A stretch of 64,000 nucleotides of DNA from Adiantum capillus-veneris (taxonomy: Eukaryota; Streptophyta; Polypodiopsida; Polypodiales; Pteridaceae), in assembly GCA_014529385.2 (NCBI GenBank), contig CM043959.1, forward strand, positions 14,629,809 through 14,693,808, read 5' to 3'. The position numbers and the translations under genes are program-made. Shown in pieces: positions 9,234 to 19,474 of this stretch; the stretch's first letter is position 1; each line of letters opens with the position of its first letter. The notes under the pieces are model-generated. The model had not been told where the DNA came from, made no database searches, and saw only the letters and a program-made list of their open reading frames with translations.

Positions 9234-12200
9234 TCAATAGTGCATTTGGTGGCTATCATCCACGTGCGTCCTAGGTTTATATTACCCTCCATAGTTCCAG
9301 TAGGCATGACCAAAAAGTCTTGAGCTACAATTCCATTGTCATAACTGACAGAAGTGTGCCAGATTCCAAAAATCGTAGTTTTTTTCTTGTTGACACCCTT
9401 GACTTGGATAATACTCTCAGATAGAGGTGGCTTCCCTAACTGACACCACACCCCATAGGATAACAGATTATATTTAGCACCCGTGTCCAATAAGGCGTTA
9501 TATAGCACTTTCCCATAGGCACTATTTAACTTAATAGGGTATCGTAGAGGTGTGTCAGAGTCCAACCAATCCTCTTCGATTTCCACGTGGAATGCATTTG
9601 TGACTCCAAGGTTAGCCTCTCGTTTTTGTCTTATACGTTGTTGTCGCTCCTTAGCCTTAACTTGAGCTTGTATCTTCTTTAACTCGGTTTGTGCTTTGGC
9701 GGCCTTCTTTTGATGAATGGCCCGTAGTTCTTCTTGGCTTAAAGGATCATAATATCTTTTGAATTTACTCCCATTGAGGAATCCAATGGTTTCAACTCCA
9801 TCAAGAGTTTCCACACGAAGGGTACCTTGTGGGGTAATTTCACATACTCTATATGGTCCTTTACCAGCATATTTCAACTTTTTCTTCTCTTTACGTACTC
9901 CATACATAAGGACTTTATCACCAACTTTGATGTCCTTGTCCTTCACATGGCGATCAAACCACTTCTTTCTCTTATCCTTTTCCACAAGAGCATTTTGCAC
10001 AGCCAACTGTCTCTCTTCGTCTAGTTTTTCTAAGATATACAAACGCTCGGTTAAGGGGTTACCATTCCATCCTTCTTGCGAAGCTACCCTAAGACTAGGA
10101 ATGACAAACTCCCAAGGCATAACCGCTTCTTGGCCGTATACCATTTTGAATGGTGTACAATTAATAGCCACTTTATAAGCAGTACGATAAGCCCATAGAG
10201 CAGATGTCAACTTCAAATCCCAATTAGTGCGATGAGCTTCTACCGTCTTGGTTAAAATAGAGATTAGAGTCCTGTTGGTGCTCTCGGCTTGTCCATTAGC
10301 TTGCGGGTAATAAGGTGTAGACTTATGGTGGGATATCATAAAGGTCGTGGTAAGCTCTCTTATTACCTCATTTATAAAATGGGTACCATTATCACTAACA
10401 ATTTCAAAAGGGCAACCAAATCTTATGATAATGTTCTCAAAAAGAAACTTAGCTGTTGTCCTTGCGTCAGCTTTTTGTGAAGCCTTAGCTTCAGCCCACT
10501 TTGTTACATAGTCCGTAGCAACTAGAATATATCGAGATTGAGTGTTGCGAGCTGCGGGACTAATTGGACCTACAAAGTCTAAGCCCCATTTTTCAAATGG
10601 TTGGGTTACTTTAATAGGATGTAAGGGCATTCTGTCTTTGCGATGTGTGGTCTTGTAACGTTGGCACTCATCACACCCTTTTGTAAAAAGTGATGCATCC
10701 TTAAATAAAGTTGGCCACCAATAGCTTGATTGCAGCACCTTTCTAGCAGTCAGGTCTCCTGAAGAATGTCCTCCTGCTATGCCCATATGTGCTTCTTGCA
10801 AGATATACAAATATTCATCCTCGCGGGCACAACGCCTAAGAATATCGTCCTTGCCTAGTCTATACAGAGTTCCGGCAATCAAACAATAGGGTTCACATTC
10901 TTTTACTAGCCTTCGAGCGATATCCTTATGAAGTTCCTTGGGTGGAAAACCATTAACTAAAAAGTTAACAATGTTCTCACTCCATTCAGGCATAGTCTCA
11001 ACTATGAATAGGGAAGTATCGGGTAATTCATCATCAACTCCTGTAGGGGCTTCACCATTGGGTATGCGAGACAAATGATCAGCCATGACGTGCCTTTTAC
11101 CGGGTCTCACTACAATCATGAAATCAAACTCCAGAAGAATTAACAACCATCGTGTGATTCTTCCTGTGGAGCATGGCTTGTTTACGAGATACAGCAACGC
11201 TTGATGATCCACATAAAATACAAACTTGTTTGCCAGAAGGTAGTAGCGAAATTTCTTTACTGCATAAACCATTGCTAAACCTTCTCGCTCTGTAGTGGTG
11301 TAGTTCCTTTCAGCATCGTTCAATTGACGGCTTGCAAAGCTAATGGGATAGTCCAATTTATGTTCTCCTGGTTGAGTGAGAACACACCCAATAGCAAAGT
11401 TTGATGCATCAATATGCACATGGAAAATGACATCCCAGTTAGGTGTCCTTAAAATCGGAGCACTTGCTAGTGTTTTCTTCAATTGTTCATAGGCCTGGTC
11501 ACACTCTTCAGTCCATATAAATTCAATGAGAAGCTTGTACAAAGGACGTGCTATCTCAGCGAAAAATAAAATAAACCGTCGATAATAACCCACGTGTCCC
11601 ATGAACCTTTGAACTCCCTTGTAATTGGTTGGTGGTGGTAACTCTAGAATCACTTTAATTTTGCTCTCATCGGTTGAGATACCATTCTTAGATACTATAT
11701 GCCCTAAAATAACTCCATGCTTGACCCAAAATTGGCATTTGAACGGGTTCAATGAGATACGATATAACCTATACTTTTCAAACACCTTTCGCAAACATGA
11801 TAGATGTTCCTTCCAAGAAGAGTAAACACAAAGGTCGTCTAAGAAAGCTTCACAAAACTCTCTCAAATATTCTTTAAAAGCAGTGTTTATTAATCGTTGG
11901 AATGTAGCAGGGGCATTTGTTAAGCCAAAAGCCATCACACGAAATGCAAACACGCCAAATTCTGTGATGAAGGCAATTTTAGCTTGGTCCTCTAGCGCTA
12001 TCGTGATTTGGTTGTAGCCTGAGTACCCATCTAGAAAGCTATAAGCTTCCTTGCCTGCAACTCTTTCGAGTACATGTTCGGAATATGGTAGGGAGTAATG
12101 GTCTCTTCTAGTAGCTGCATTAACTTTTTTGAGGTCCACGCACACCCTGAGTTTCCCATTCTTTTTTGGCACAATAACTATTGGAGACACCCATTCAGAG

Positions 12201-12727
12201 TGTTCAATAGGATATATGAACCCACATTTGATAAGCTTTTCTAGTTCTTCTTGAATGATCTTTGCGTACTTAGGATTCATCGGGTAGCATCTTTGTTGTA
12301 CGGGCTTCGCAGTGCTAATCATAGGGATTGTATGTTGGACCACAGAAGGTGGAACACCTTTCATATCATGGTATGTCCAAGCGAATACGTCCTTGAATTC
12401 CTTGAGAAGCTCTTTGAGGACCGCCTCTTCAACTTCTGTGAGGTCTTGGGCAATAAAAACAGGTTTTGATTCTTCAGCGGGGTCGGCTAATTCTATTTCT
12501 TTAACTATTGCCGGACCATCATAGATTCCATTATTCCCATCGATAGGTATTCTTTGGGATTTTGTGTACACAACCTTTGCTTCCCCTGTGGTGTAAGATT
12601 TGAAATGTTCTGGTGCAGGATGCAAGTCTGTGGATTCTGGCTGTGCTTTGGTCTGTGCTTCCATTTCTGGTTTCTTGTGTTGTCGAGCTAACTCTTGGTT
12701 TTGACACCTCCTTGTAGTGCGGCTCAA
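9173..12727 (-). CDS. Element B pol: RT, RNase H, integrase and a second retropepsin-like domain
   Basis: 1184 codons without a stop. In order: linker; RT with RVCVDLKKVN, FLDGYSGYNQI, MAFGLTNAPATFQ and catalytic FLDD (DD at 11834-11839); RNase H with HIDASNFAIG, TEREGLAMVYAVKKFRYYL and VDHQALLYLVN; integrase with an HHCC finger (GGH...CDECQRYK) and the DDE residues in GLDFVGP, VSDNGTHF and NGQAESTNR. After a lysine/glutamine-rich stretch comes a retropepsin-like segment at residues about 1060-1165: NALLDTGAKYNLLS with a DTG site (9479-9487), then NLGRTW and IDWG near the end. That domain is in addition to the protease encoded upstream. The frame follows the protease frame in the same phase after a TGA at 12770-12772. 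Confidence 0.9.
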   Translation of the reverse strand: MSRTTRRCQNQELARQHKKPEMEAQTKAQPESTDLHPAPEHFKSYTTGEAKVVYTKSQRIPIDGNNGIYDGPAIVKEIELADPAEESKPVFIAQDLTEVEEAVLKELLKEFKDVFAWTYHDMKGVPPSVVQHTIPMISTAKPVQQRCYPMNPKYAKIIQEELEKLIKCGFIYPIEHSEWVSPIVIVPKKNGKLRVCVDLKKVNAATRRDHYSLPYSEHVLERVAGKEAYSFLDGYSGYNQITIALEDQAKIAFITEFGVFAFRVMAFGLTNAPATFQRLINTAFKEYLREFCEAFLDDLCVYSSWKEHLSCLRKVFEKYRLYRISLNPFKCQFWVKHGVILGHIVSKNGISTDESKIKVILELPPPTNYKGVQRFMGHVGYYRRFILFFAEIARPLYKLLIEFIWTEECDQAYEQLKKTLASAPILRTPNWDVIFHVHIDASNFAIGCVLTQPGEHKLDYPISFASRQLNDAERNYTTTEREGLAMVYAVKKFRYYLLANKFVFYVDHQALLYLVNKPCSTGRITRWLLILLEFDFMIVVRPGKRHVMADHLSRIPNGEAPTGVDDELPDTSLFIVETMPEWSENIVNFLVNGFPPKELHKDIARRLVKECEPYCLIAGTLYRLGKDDILRRCAREDEYLYILQEAHMGIAGGHSSGDLTARKVLQSSYWWPTLFKDASLFTKGCDECQRYKTTHRKDRMPLHPIKVTQPFEKWGLDFVGPISPAARNTQSRYILVATDYVTKWAEAKASQKADARTTAKFLFENIIIRFGCPFEIVSDNGTHFINEVIRELTTTFMISHHKSTPYYPQANGQAESTNRTLISILTKTVEAHRTNWDLKLTSALWAYRTAYKVAINCTPFKMVYGQEAVMPWEFVIPSLRVASQEGWNGNPLTERLYILEKLDEERQLAVQNALVEKDKRKKWFDRHVKDKDIKVGDKVLMYGVRKEKKKLKYAGKGPYRVCEITPQGTLRVETLDGVETIGFLNGSKFKRYYDPLSQEELRAIHQKKAAKAQTELKKIQAQVKAKERQQRIRQKREANLGVTNAFHVEIEEDWLDSDTPLRYPIKLNSAYGKVLYNALLDTGAKYNLLSYGVWCQLGKPPLSESIIQVKGVNKKKTTIFGIWHTSVSYDNGIVAQDFLVMPTGTMEGNINLGRTWMIATKCTIDWGTGVSQRKNQLLSLPLKP

Positions 12728-12769
12728 CTTTGGCTTGTCTATGATCTCTAATTGGGCTATGTCATGGGG

Positions 12770-13963
12770 TCATGGTCTACACCACATAACATTTTGGAGA
12801 TATTCACCCCAATCGTCTACCAATTTTTGATGAGCATCACATGCTCCTATATAACTGAGCCATTCTGCTGAGGATCTCTTCTTTTTTATCCTAGCACGTA
12901 CATTGGCTCGATATCGACGCCTCTTAAAGTTTTTCTTTTTCTTGTTTGAGACCTGCTTTTGATTTGCATTTAGATTTGGCTCACTAAAGGAGTCCTCGTT
13001 GGTGTCCTCTTCACTCTCGGAGGAGCTATCTTCGGTTGATGTGCTCGGTCCTTCCGAATGTTTTGACTCTGAACTTGCTCCACTCTCTAATTCATGAGAT
13101 TCAGAATCCGTTTCACTCTGGGAGTCCGTGTCTGAGTCGTGTTGGTCAAAGTCTTCTATTGAGCTATCGGTGTCACTGTCAGATTGGTCTACAATTGCCT
13201 TGCCCTTAGAAGATGCATGTATGGCACTTATCATGTTTAGAGGTGCAATTTGTGGTACCTCTTCCCCCTCTGGTGTGACCCAAGTGGTTCCTCTATTTCC
13301 CCAGGTATCTATGGTTGCAGCTAGGTGTACCCAGTCCACGTTGTCTGATTCCGTCATACCCGGTAACACATCCATGTAAGGAGAATCTTGGCCAATGTCT
13401 GTATCCTTCATACAAGTGTAACAATATTGTAGTGGGGCCGAGTGAACTGTGGTGTCAGAGCGATGATCAATAATGGTTTTACTCCCTAAGGGGTGTACCT
13501 TACCCGTCACCAAATCCACTCTAAGGATAGAGTCTTGGAATTGCAAATAGACATGATTTTTAGACCAATCATGAACCATTTGTGCTTCCCTCGTGAATGG
13601 TCGTCCTAAAATCATTTCATATGACATAAGGTGTTTAGAGAAATCCATTACAATGAACGTATGTCGTACCTTGTGTCCTAGAACTTTGATCTTAAGATCC
13701 TTGAGCATCCCCATAGGTTTGGCTATGGTACCATTTGCCATCTTTACCACAATGTTAGTAACACTGAGGCGGGGTTTTCCCATGGATTCCAAACAATCTT
13801 TTGTAACGATGCTAACTCCCGCACCACCATCAAGAATTCCCTTTATAGTTAATCCCTTGGTAGTGTTGGGTAGGGTCGCATTAGACTCGTCGCCTTCAAA
13901 ATACTGCCGTAATTCGTTAATGGGTACCTCGATCACAGACTCGTGTCCATCTAAGTCAAGTGA
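12770..13963 (-). CDS. Element B protease region, between two in-frame stops
   Basis: Retropepsin that would cleave the polyprotein. It is open in the same phase as pol from just after TAA 13964-13966 to TGA 12770-12772. There is no early ATG in this phase, so it is presumably part of a larger polyprotein. The active-site segment reads ILDGGAGVSIV, with DGG in place of D[ST]G; plant Tat-type elements also use DGG, so this need not be a defect. The closing ILGRPF motif lies about 85 residues on. The C-terminal half is acidic and serine-rich (about 13000-13200) then strongly basic (KKKKNFKRRRYRANVRARIK), which looks like a flexible nucleic-acid-binding linker before RT. Confidence 0.75.
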   Translation of the reverse strand, partial: SLDLDGHESVIEVPINELRQYFEGDESNATLPNTTKGLTIKGILDGGAGVSIVTKDCLESMGKPRLSVTNIVVKMANGTIAKPMGMLKDLKIKVLGHKVRHTFIVMDFSKHLMSYEMILGRPFTREAQMVHDWSKNHVYLQFQDSILRVDLVTGKVHPLGSKTIIDHRSDTTVHSAPLQYCYTCMKDTDIGQDSPYMDVLPGMTESDNVDWVHLAATIDTWGNRGTTWVTPEGEEVPQIAPLNMISAIHASSKGKAIVDQSDSDTDSSIEDFDQHDSDTDSQSETDSESHELESGASSESKHSEGPSTSTEDSSSESEEDTNEDSFSEPNLNANQKQVSNKKKKNFKRRRYRANVRARIKKKRSSAEWLSYIGACDAHQKLVDDWGEYLQNVMWCRP

Positions 13964-15355
13964 TTACACATGATTTTCCTCATCAATCATAATCGAGTCA
14001 GGCCTATTTGGTTGCGCAAACTGCGGTAATCCCGTTTGTAGCTCTCCGTTAAGGAATGCTCGAAGTGCAAAGAATAACTCAGGATCTCCATACAGCTTTG
14101 CTATGATCGTGGTTCGGACCTCATAAGACATGAAGTCCACTAGTTTGGCAACATTCATTGGCATTTTGCAGGGTGTAGGTCCTTGACTAGGAACTGGTGA
14201 GGATGGAATCTCATATTCCTCAATGTGATCAGGTATTCCTTCGTTAAACATCCTTTCCAACAAGAAAGGTGTATGCTCACTTTCTGATGTCCCGTCCTCA
14301 CTCCCTTCTTGGATGATACTAGATATGGCTAACGGTCTATGGTTCATGTGGGGTGGATGAACTTGCGTGGGAAACACTGTGTCATGAATTTTGACATGCA
14401 TGGGTTCTGGTTCTAGTTTCCTTTGAGTCTCCTCCACTAAACCTTTTAGATGTTTCACCTGCTCAATCTCGTCTACTGGGTTTGGGTACGTCCCAATCTT
14501 CTTTTTACGATTCTTCCCCTTTTGCCCCTGCGGTTTATCTTGGGGGTCTTGGATTGGATTTGGAAACACTTGTGGTGTTTTCAGAGGCTCTTTATGGTTT
14601 TCTCTTATTCGGTTTTCATTTGGTTCCATGTTACGGTTTTCTTTGTCGGTCTTTCCCTTTGTGGTATTGGTTCTAGTCTCCATTGTCTCGATTGAATCTG
14701 AATCATCCTCGAGGTCATTCATATACACGGGGTCATCTCCTGTTCCTATGTTTGTTTTGGAACTTGGCTTTGAATTTCCCGTATTCTGTGACCTCTTCCT
14801 TCGTGTCTTCTTTTTCTTTGCTTGGATAACTGACGTGGTATCTCTCTCTTCGAGGATATGGCCTGGCCCTTGAAGCATGGACCGTGTAATCGCATAAGCG
14901 GGTGCGACGGGTGGTATTGGCGATGTCACACTAGCAATTTCGACCAAATTTAGGGGTGTGATTTTAGGCGCATTTGGGTTATAGGGGGATTGGGCAATCA
15001 AGTGATCTATGCCACAACGATTACATGTGAGTATTGGCATTGCAGACGTGCTCCCTTGATTCATTTGCATTTGTGCAGCATTCTTTTGCAGCCTAATAGG
15101 GCACTCCGCTGCCCGATGTGGTCCACCACACTCGTAGCATTGAAGAGGTGGCCTCCTAGCCTGGGTGTTGATATTTTGACCTCTGGATGCGAGAGCAGCA
15201 GCTTGATAAACCTGCTTGACTTGCCCCCAACAATCTTCCATGTAGTATATAGGACACTCTTCCAATGTATCAAGTCCGTAGGCAATACTATTGTCTATTT
15301 CCTCCTCACAGCCATCTGCATAAGCATTAGATGGCTCGCAACCCACTTGGTTCAT
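13964..15355 (-). CDS. Element B linker ORF with additional zinc knuckles
   Basis: 463 codons starting at an ATG that overlaps the preceding stop as ATGA (15352-15355), a -1 phase change from gag. It ends at a TAA and then continues in phase into the protease region. A good CX2CX4HX4C knuckle, CYECGGPHRAAEC, lies near 15100-15140, and a degraded one, CNRCGIDHLIAQSP, near 15000-15025 lacks the last cysteine. The rest is charged and low-complexity with K/R blocks. Likely a nucleocapsid-like extension of gag joined to protease by frameshift or reinitiation. I do not know a named domain for the remainder. Confidence 0.6.
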   Translation of the reverse strand: MNQVGCEPSNAYADGCEEEIDNSIAYGLDTLEECPIYYMEDCWGQVKQVYQAAALASRGQNINTQARRPPLQCYECGGPHRAAECPIRLQKNAAQMQMNQGSTSAMPILTCNRCGIDHLIAQSPYNPNAPKITPLNLVEIASVTSPIPPVAPAYAITRSMLQGPGHILEERDTTSVIQAKKKKTRRKRSQNTGNSKPSSKTNIGTGDDPVYMNDLEDDSDSIETMETRTNTTKGKTDKENRNMEPNENRIRENHKEPLKTPQVFPNPIQDPQDKPQGQKGKNRKKKIGTYPNPVDEIEQVKHLKGLVEETQRKLEPEPMHVKIHDTVFPTQVHPPHMNHRPLAISSIIQEGSEDGTSESEHTPFLLERMFNEGIPDHIEEYEIPSSPVPSQGPTPCKMPMNVAKLVDFMSYEVRTTIIAKLYGDPELFFALRAFLNGELQTGLPQFAQPNRPDSIMIDEENHV

Positions 15356-17718
15356 AGGGGCGACTCTTGGATGCGGGGGCGCGGTCCTAGCACAGGAGGT
15401 GGTAGCGGTGTAGCTTGTACAACATTTTGAGATCTAGGGACCATGTGTTGCGGTAGTTGCTCAACAGGTGGAGCAGGCATCAATACAGGAGCTCGAGGTG
15501 CATCCGTCCAGGCTACAAGTGGTCTATTTTCCATCATACATTTGATCATTAAACAATCCTTAGCTTGGTGACCATACCTACCACATGAGTTGCAAGTTCC
15601 ATTAAATTTTACTCTAAACGTAGGGCACTCACTAGTGCTATGTGGACCTAAGCAAATGGAACACCATTGTTGCTCCCTTCTTGGATACATGTGACTATTT
15701 TGAGGGGGTCGATTATCTTTAAGAGACTCTTGGATTGCCTTGGTGAGGTCTGTCAAGAATGTCTCAAATAACTTTGGCTCATTGGCAATGGGCTTTGCAA
15801 TCATGGGTTCATACTCAATGGCTTGTGAGCTAGTGGATCTCGTGTCAGTAGACACCCTCATGCCTGCTATCATCAAGTTGTCCTCTAATTGGATTGCATT
15901 GGCAGTGACATCTTCCCAAGTTGTGATACCTCTAATCACTAGTCCATTATAGATTCCTTCATTCCTCAACCCTCAAATGAATCGATCAAGCAGTTGGTTA
16001 TTGTTGAAGTGCTCATTTACAGGGCAGCGAGAGTTTAAGTGCTTTAGACGACTAATGAAGTCCCTTACTGACTCTCCTTCCTTATGTTCGGCCTTCTGTA
16101 GCTGAGATGCTACACCCCAAAGCACACCTTCTCGTATGTACTCCTTTAGAAACAACCTTTGAAGGGTAGGGTAGATTGTTTTCTCGTCCACCCTTAGGGT
16201 TCTATACCAATCTCCAGCCTTCCCACTTAATGTCAAGCTTAAGGGATTGCACTTATATAGTTCGTTGCGTTCCCCTATGGAATCACATACTTGTTCAAAC
16301 ACTTCAATGTGTTTTCTAGCATCTTCGTCCCCATTGAATTTTTGCGTGAGTTTGGCAATTTGTACTGCCTTACTTCTAGGCTCTCTATCAGATGCATGAC
16401 GCATATTTTCCGTGATAGATCGACCTATGGTTTGAGCAAACGCTGCCAAGTCACCTATGTGAGGAGGCAGGGCCGGTGGAGGTACTCTTGGAATCATATG
16501 TGGGAGAGGGACGGGTACCGGTCTTGGCATATGTGTGGATGATGCAGGATATGGAACATAACCAGGCATAGGTTCACTCGGATAAGGGCTAGGGAGGGGC
16601 ACTCGAGGAGCATAAACAAGTGGTACAATTGGAGGTGTGGGGGCCATGTGTGCATAAGGGGCTAGAGGCACATACGGTCGAGGCCCCATATTAGGTACTA
16701 CGACACTAGGTAGTGGCACTGCGCTAATCGTAGATGTCATCGATACATTCTCTGTCAGGCCTATCCCTGCAGTGAGCACTGTGTTTTGCTTAATAGAGGG
16801 TTGAGCCAAGTTAGGGAAGCTAAAGTTGTCGCTCGGAGGCTCATATTGCATAGAGACCCCAGGTGAAATGACGTAAGATGGGTCCATGGGACTCATTAGA
16901 GGAGTCTCCATTTGTGATAGAGTAGGCTGTTGAGCCTTGCTCGTATCCAGAAATCTCATGGGGCCAGTTGAGAGTATATTTACCCCTCGGTTTTGCCTTT
17001 CTGATTGAATAATGCCATGGATAACATTACGGATCATTTTTTGTTGATCTTCGATGCTCGTGGCACTAGAGGTGGATTGTACAATCTCTATCCATCCTAC
17101 ATGGTAGGCGTGGCCAAAGTGTAGATCTGTCAACACCTCAGTGTGGAGGTCGTATGTCCAATGATCATTAATGAACAATCCTTCTAGAGTCGACGTGTTA
17201 ACGGTTTCTTGTGAGGTAGAAGCAATGTTGCTCCCCGTGGTTTTACTTGTCACCGACGGTACTCTAGAGGGAACTTCTGAAGGAGGCAGCTCAACAGGGC
17301 CTTCTTGGTAAGAAGTTGGCAGGATATCCACATGGACACTCTTTGGGGGTGTGGGGTCCACGTGCGATGTGAAAGGAGAGTCCACTTCCCCACCCCCTTC
17401 GTGTGCTTCATTTGCATCAGGTTCCGAGCGAGTAGCCCTACCTAATGTTTCCATGAAATGCCTAAACATACTAGTACTAGGCTGTGGAGCTTCGGGAGGT
17501 GCATGGCCTTCTCTCTCAGTGTTTTGGGTAGGGTATGCTTCCATGATTTCTGAGTCGGAGGAGGAATCACTAGCGGCTATTTTAGGGTCTTGGGTGGTGC
17601 TACCTTGTGTCCCTGCTGAGGGTCTAGAGCCTATCGTGGATGGGTAATGGGTGTCCGTATGAACAGAGGCACCCTCAATATGCTCGTGTTCTAGCACCCA
17701 CCCAGAGCGTAAGTGCAT
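15352..17718 (-). CDS. Element B gag, split by one in-frame TGA
   Basis: Gag would assemble the particle. It starts at 17718 with MHLRSG, an opening I associate with gag of plant non-chromovirus Ty3 elements. About 400 residues are proline/serine-rich and probably disordered. The retrotransposon gag domain lies at about 16450-16000 (QKFNGDEDARKHIEVFEQVC, SGKAGDWYRTL, FISRLKHLNSRCP). A TGA at 15970-15972 interrupts it; the same phase continues to 15352 with two CCHC knuckles, CSICLGPHSTSEC and CNSCGRYGHQAKDC (about 15560-15670). Total about 788 codons, long for gag. The TGA may be a mutation or a readthrough site; the sequence alone cannot decide. Confidence 0.85.
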
Positions 17719-18640
17719 GTGCTTTTGATACCCTCAGGTGTCAAAAAGCTGCTCTAGGAGGCCTTGTCACTAGTTTTTTGCGTGTTTTTTTGTTTGTTTT
17801 TTTGCTAGATTTTTTAGAGCGTGTCTTGGAATGGGCCGTGTGATAGCTCGAAACGAGCGTATCGCTAGGAGGGACGCGCTGTGCTTTACAGCCCACCGTT
17901 TGGTTCTATTTTGCTCCAAAAAAGCCCGAAACAGTCTTTTCCTAGCTGTGGAACTAGGCTCCAAATAGTAAGTCTAAGGGTGCAAGTGGGAAGAGAAGAG
18001 AGGAGAGTGGAGGACTTGCCCCACATGCTCTCATTCCCTCTTGAGGGGGTAGGGTATATATATAAGAGTGAGTCTAGTATATATCATAAGACTGAGGACT
18101 GAGGCCTGGGCTTGGGGCTTGGGCAAATGATTCACTCACGCTTAAATATTTTCGATTTTTTCCCGTCCGTTTTTATAACCTCCCCCTCACTCACGTTTTT
18201 ATTTTTCGAGTTTTTTAATTTTTAATTTTTGGATATTATTTGGTACGCGTTGACCTCACCTAACTATTTACTGTCCCACCTACCTACTGACCTGCTAATC
18301 AGTGGTTCACCTAATTACTAACCTACTTAATTAACTAACTGTGCGCCTAACTGTGCACAAACCAGAAAACATAGAAAATGCAGAAAATTGAAACTTGACA
18401 GAACTGTGCAGTGCAAACCAGAAAATGCAGCAAACGCAGAAACGCAAGAAATGCTAACTGTGTAAGCTGAAATCTGAGCTTAACAGAACACAGAAAACTT
18501 GAATGCAGTCAACAACATTGTGTCTTTCTCTACTGTTTTTGCATAGCAACAATAATCAAACTTAAGCCGCGCCTTTCCTACATAAAAAATAGCTTCAATA
18601 CAATTTACAGGTCGCCATTGGAGCTTCACGCGCAGCAGCT
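17719..18640 (-). other. Leader of element B
   Basis: About 920 bases between the primer site and gag, AT-rich with runs of T and short repeats of CAGAAAA-like sequence near 18360-18500. No convincing frame is seen. Confidence 0.6.
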
Positions 18641-18657
18641 CCCCGGCAACGGTGCCA
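18641..18657 (-). other. Primer-binding site of element B (tRNA-Asp)
   Basis: On the minus strand TGGCACCGTTGCCGGGG lies four to five bases inside the 5' LTR. It matches the complement of the 3' end of plant tRNA-Asp (TGGCGCCGTTGCCGGGG) with one difference. This primer is typical of Athila/Tat-type plant elements. Confidence 0.88.
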
Positions 18658-18661
18658 AAAA

Positions 18662-18906
18662 TGTCACGGCTAGGGACTTGCTACATGCCGTGTGCGAGCC
18701 ACAAGGGCTCCTAGCACACAGTCATACAACAGGCAAGCTCACAAGGAAGAATGGTGTGTCACTCACCTTCCTGCGTAGTTGCGAATGAAGGATTCCCGCG
18801 CCACGAAGAAGAGGGAGACGCCGCTACGCCGCGCTCAACCGCCTCGCCGCCGTCGTGCCGCCGCAACGCTCGATCACACACACACACTCTCACACTCTCT
18901 CTCACA

Positions 18907-18955
<49 letters not shown>

Positions 18956-19238
18956 GGAGATGGTGAAGGAGAAGGTGGAGATGGAGCAAGAGCAGCTTCT
19001 ATTGCACAATGAGAGAATGAGTAAAAATTAGGTTTAGTGGCCTTTATATGAGCTCACCCCATTCACACTTGGGCGCCCATACTTAGCCAACTAACTCCTT
19101 GAATATTCCAGTTAGAGTGCGCCTGTCATCGGCGATCACCCTTACCCTGTTCCTATTGGTCCAACAAGCCCAGTACCTGACTCTAAATAATACAACGTTT
19201 ATAGATCATAGGGTGTCCGTGTGCCGTGAGGGTTAACA
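18662..19238 (-). repeat. 5' LTR of element B
   Basis: 577 bp, TGTCACGG...GGTTAACA in plus-strand reading, pairing with 5734-6332. It is followed directly by the right CCCAA duplication at 19239-19243. Confidence 0.93.
19041..19050 (-). promoter_or_regulatory. Candidate TATA box in the 5' LTR of element B
   Basis: CATATAAAGG on the minus strand, inside the 5' LTR and directed towards gag. Transcription would begin some 30 bases further along the minus strand. The 3' LTR copy reads CATATAAAAG. Confidence 0.5.
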
Positions 19239-19243
19239 CCCAA

Positions 19244-19474
19244 ACACCAAGTAGAACTTGTCACTCTACTTGGAAAGTGTCATATGGACTAGTGAGCAAA
19301 CATGCTTGCGGAAAACGGTCTCTTAAGCACTAAGAGGACTAGTCATCCACTCTAGAACGATGTTGTAGGGTAGAAAGAGATCCTTTACACACTAAGAAAC
19401 AACGGATTAATGACTAAGGCTTTACCTTCTCTACCTTGTAGTCGAGGACGACTATGATTTCAAGAGAGAGATAA
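19244..19474 (+). other. 3' tail of element A, right part, with polypurine tract
   Basis: Continuation of A's internal region after element B. It ends GTCGAGGACGAC...AAGAGAGAGATAA (purine run 19462-19474) immediately before the TGTCATAA start of the 3' LTR, the usual arrangement at the end of plant chromoviruses. Confidence 0.7.

Larger units (their letters stand above)
5734..19238 (-). mobile_element. Element B: large minus-strand Ty3/gypsy retrotransposon with extra downstream frames
   Basis: A 13.5-kb element bounded by LTRs at 5734-6332 and 18662-19238 (TGTCACGG...GGTTAACA) with an exact CCCAA target duplication. Read on the minus strand the order is: 5' LTR, tRNA-Asp primer site, leader, gag, zinc-knuckle ORF, protease, RT-RNase H-integrase with a second protease-like domain, a basic W-[VI]-P-K ORF, an acidic ORF, 1.3 kb non-coding, polypurine tract, 3' LTR. 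No chromodomain is seen, which with the tRNA-Asp site fits the non-chromovirus (Athila/Tat-type) branch. By eye the LTRs differ at about 17 sites outside the CA tract, about 3 percent, so insertion is moderately recent. Confidence 0.92.
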
